Assembly (NCBI GenBank): GCA_964404205.1
Contig: CAYOJD010000042.1
Location: 1 to 23,417, forward strand
Length of the DNA stretch: 23,417 nucleotides
From: CAZWBR01 sp964404205
GTDB taxonomy: Bacteria > Bacteroidota > Bacteroidia > Bacteroidales > Prolixibacteraceae
Reading direction: 5' to 3'
Below are positions 23,404-23,417 of the stretch, in pieces; the stretch's first letter is position 1; each line of letters opens with the position of its first letter. A program made the position numbers and the translations under genes. The notes beneath the pieces are model-generated. The model searched no databases, was not told where the DNA came from, and was given only the letters and a program-made list of their open reading frames with translations.

Positions 23404-23417
23404 TGAAAATTCATGAA

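Overview
The window looks like a chromosomal piece of an anaerobic, fermentative, plant-polysaccharide-using member of the Bacteroidota (probably Bacteroidales-like). Support: starts without clear Shine-Dalgarno sequences, several TAnnTTTG-type promoter elements, an arabinose operon headed by a Nudix/winged-helix regulator and fed by a sodium symporter, a secreted CE15-type esterase, and acyl-phosphate fermentation genes. It is draft sequence: a 10-N gap lies inside araB. No tRNA, rRNA, CRISPR array, transposase or integrase was seen.

Layout. (1) 1-434: an array of nineteen 21-bp units without indels; a minus-strand frame runs through it and off the left edge. (2) 495-5182, minus strand: a hemerythrin-domain protein and a LuxR-type regulator with a degenerate receiver (4-bp overlap), then a large FAD/Fe-S oxidoreductase of the GlcD-GlcF/YdiJ type, then a DoxX-like membrane protein. 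(3) 5438-12119, plus strand: a fermentation island, pta - 3-hydroxyacyl-CoA-dehydrogenase-like gene - ackA - ackA - ptb - buk. The two acetate kinase genes are tandem paralogues, the dehydrogenase-like protein lacks conserved family residues, and buk is interrupted by two in-frame stop codons. (4) 12133-13392: a secreted glucuronoyl-esterase-like protein, convergent with a minus-strand glycosyltransferase (13408-14631). (5) 14835-15965: a lipoprotein of unknown function, followed by a minus-strand DCC-family thiol oxidoreductase. (6) 23284-16652, minus strand: the arabinose operon, regulator - araA - SSS transporter - (terminator) - araD - araB.

How the parts fit. Arabinose enters with sodium, is isomerised, phosphorylated and epimerised to xylulose 5-phosphate, and flows to acetyl-CoA. 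The fermentation island would convert acetyl-CoA and possibly butyryl-CoA to acyl phosphates and then to acids with ATP gain. The broken buk next to two acetate kinases suggests that the C4 branch has been lost or taken over by a paralogue. The hemerythrin/regulator/oxidoreductase block may couple an O2, NO or redox signal to oxidation of a 2-hydroxy acid; this is inference.

The points most worth a second look are the doubly interrupted buk, the dehydrogenase-like protein with altered active-site positions, the 21-bp repeat array with its open frame, the symmetric sites upstream of pta, ptb and the arabinose regulator, and the araB gap, which the flanking sequence itself resolves.
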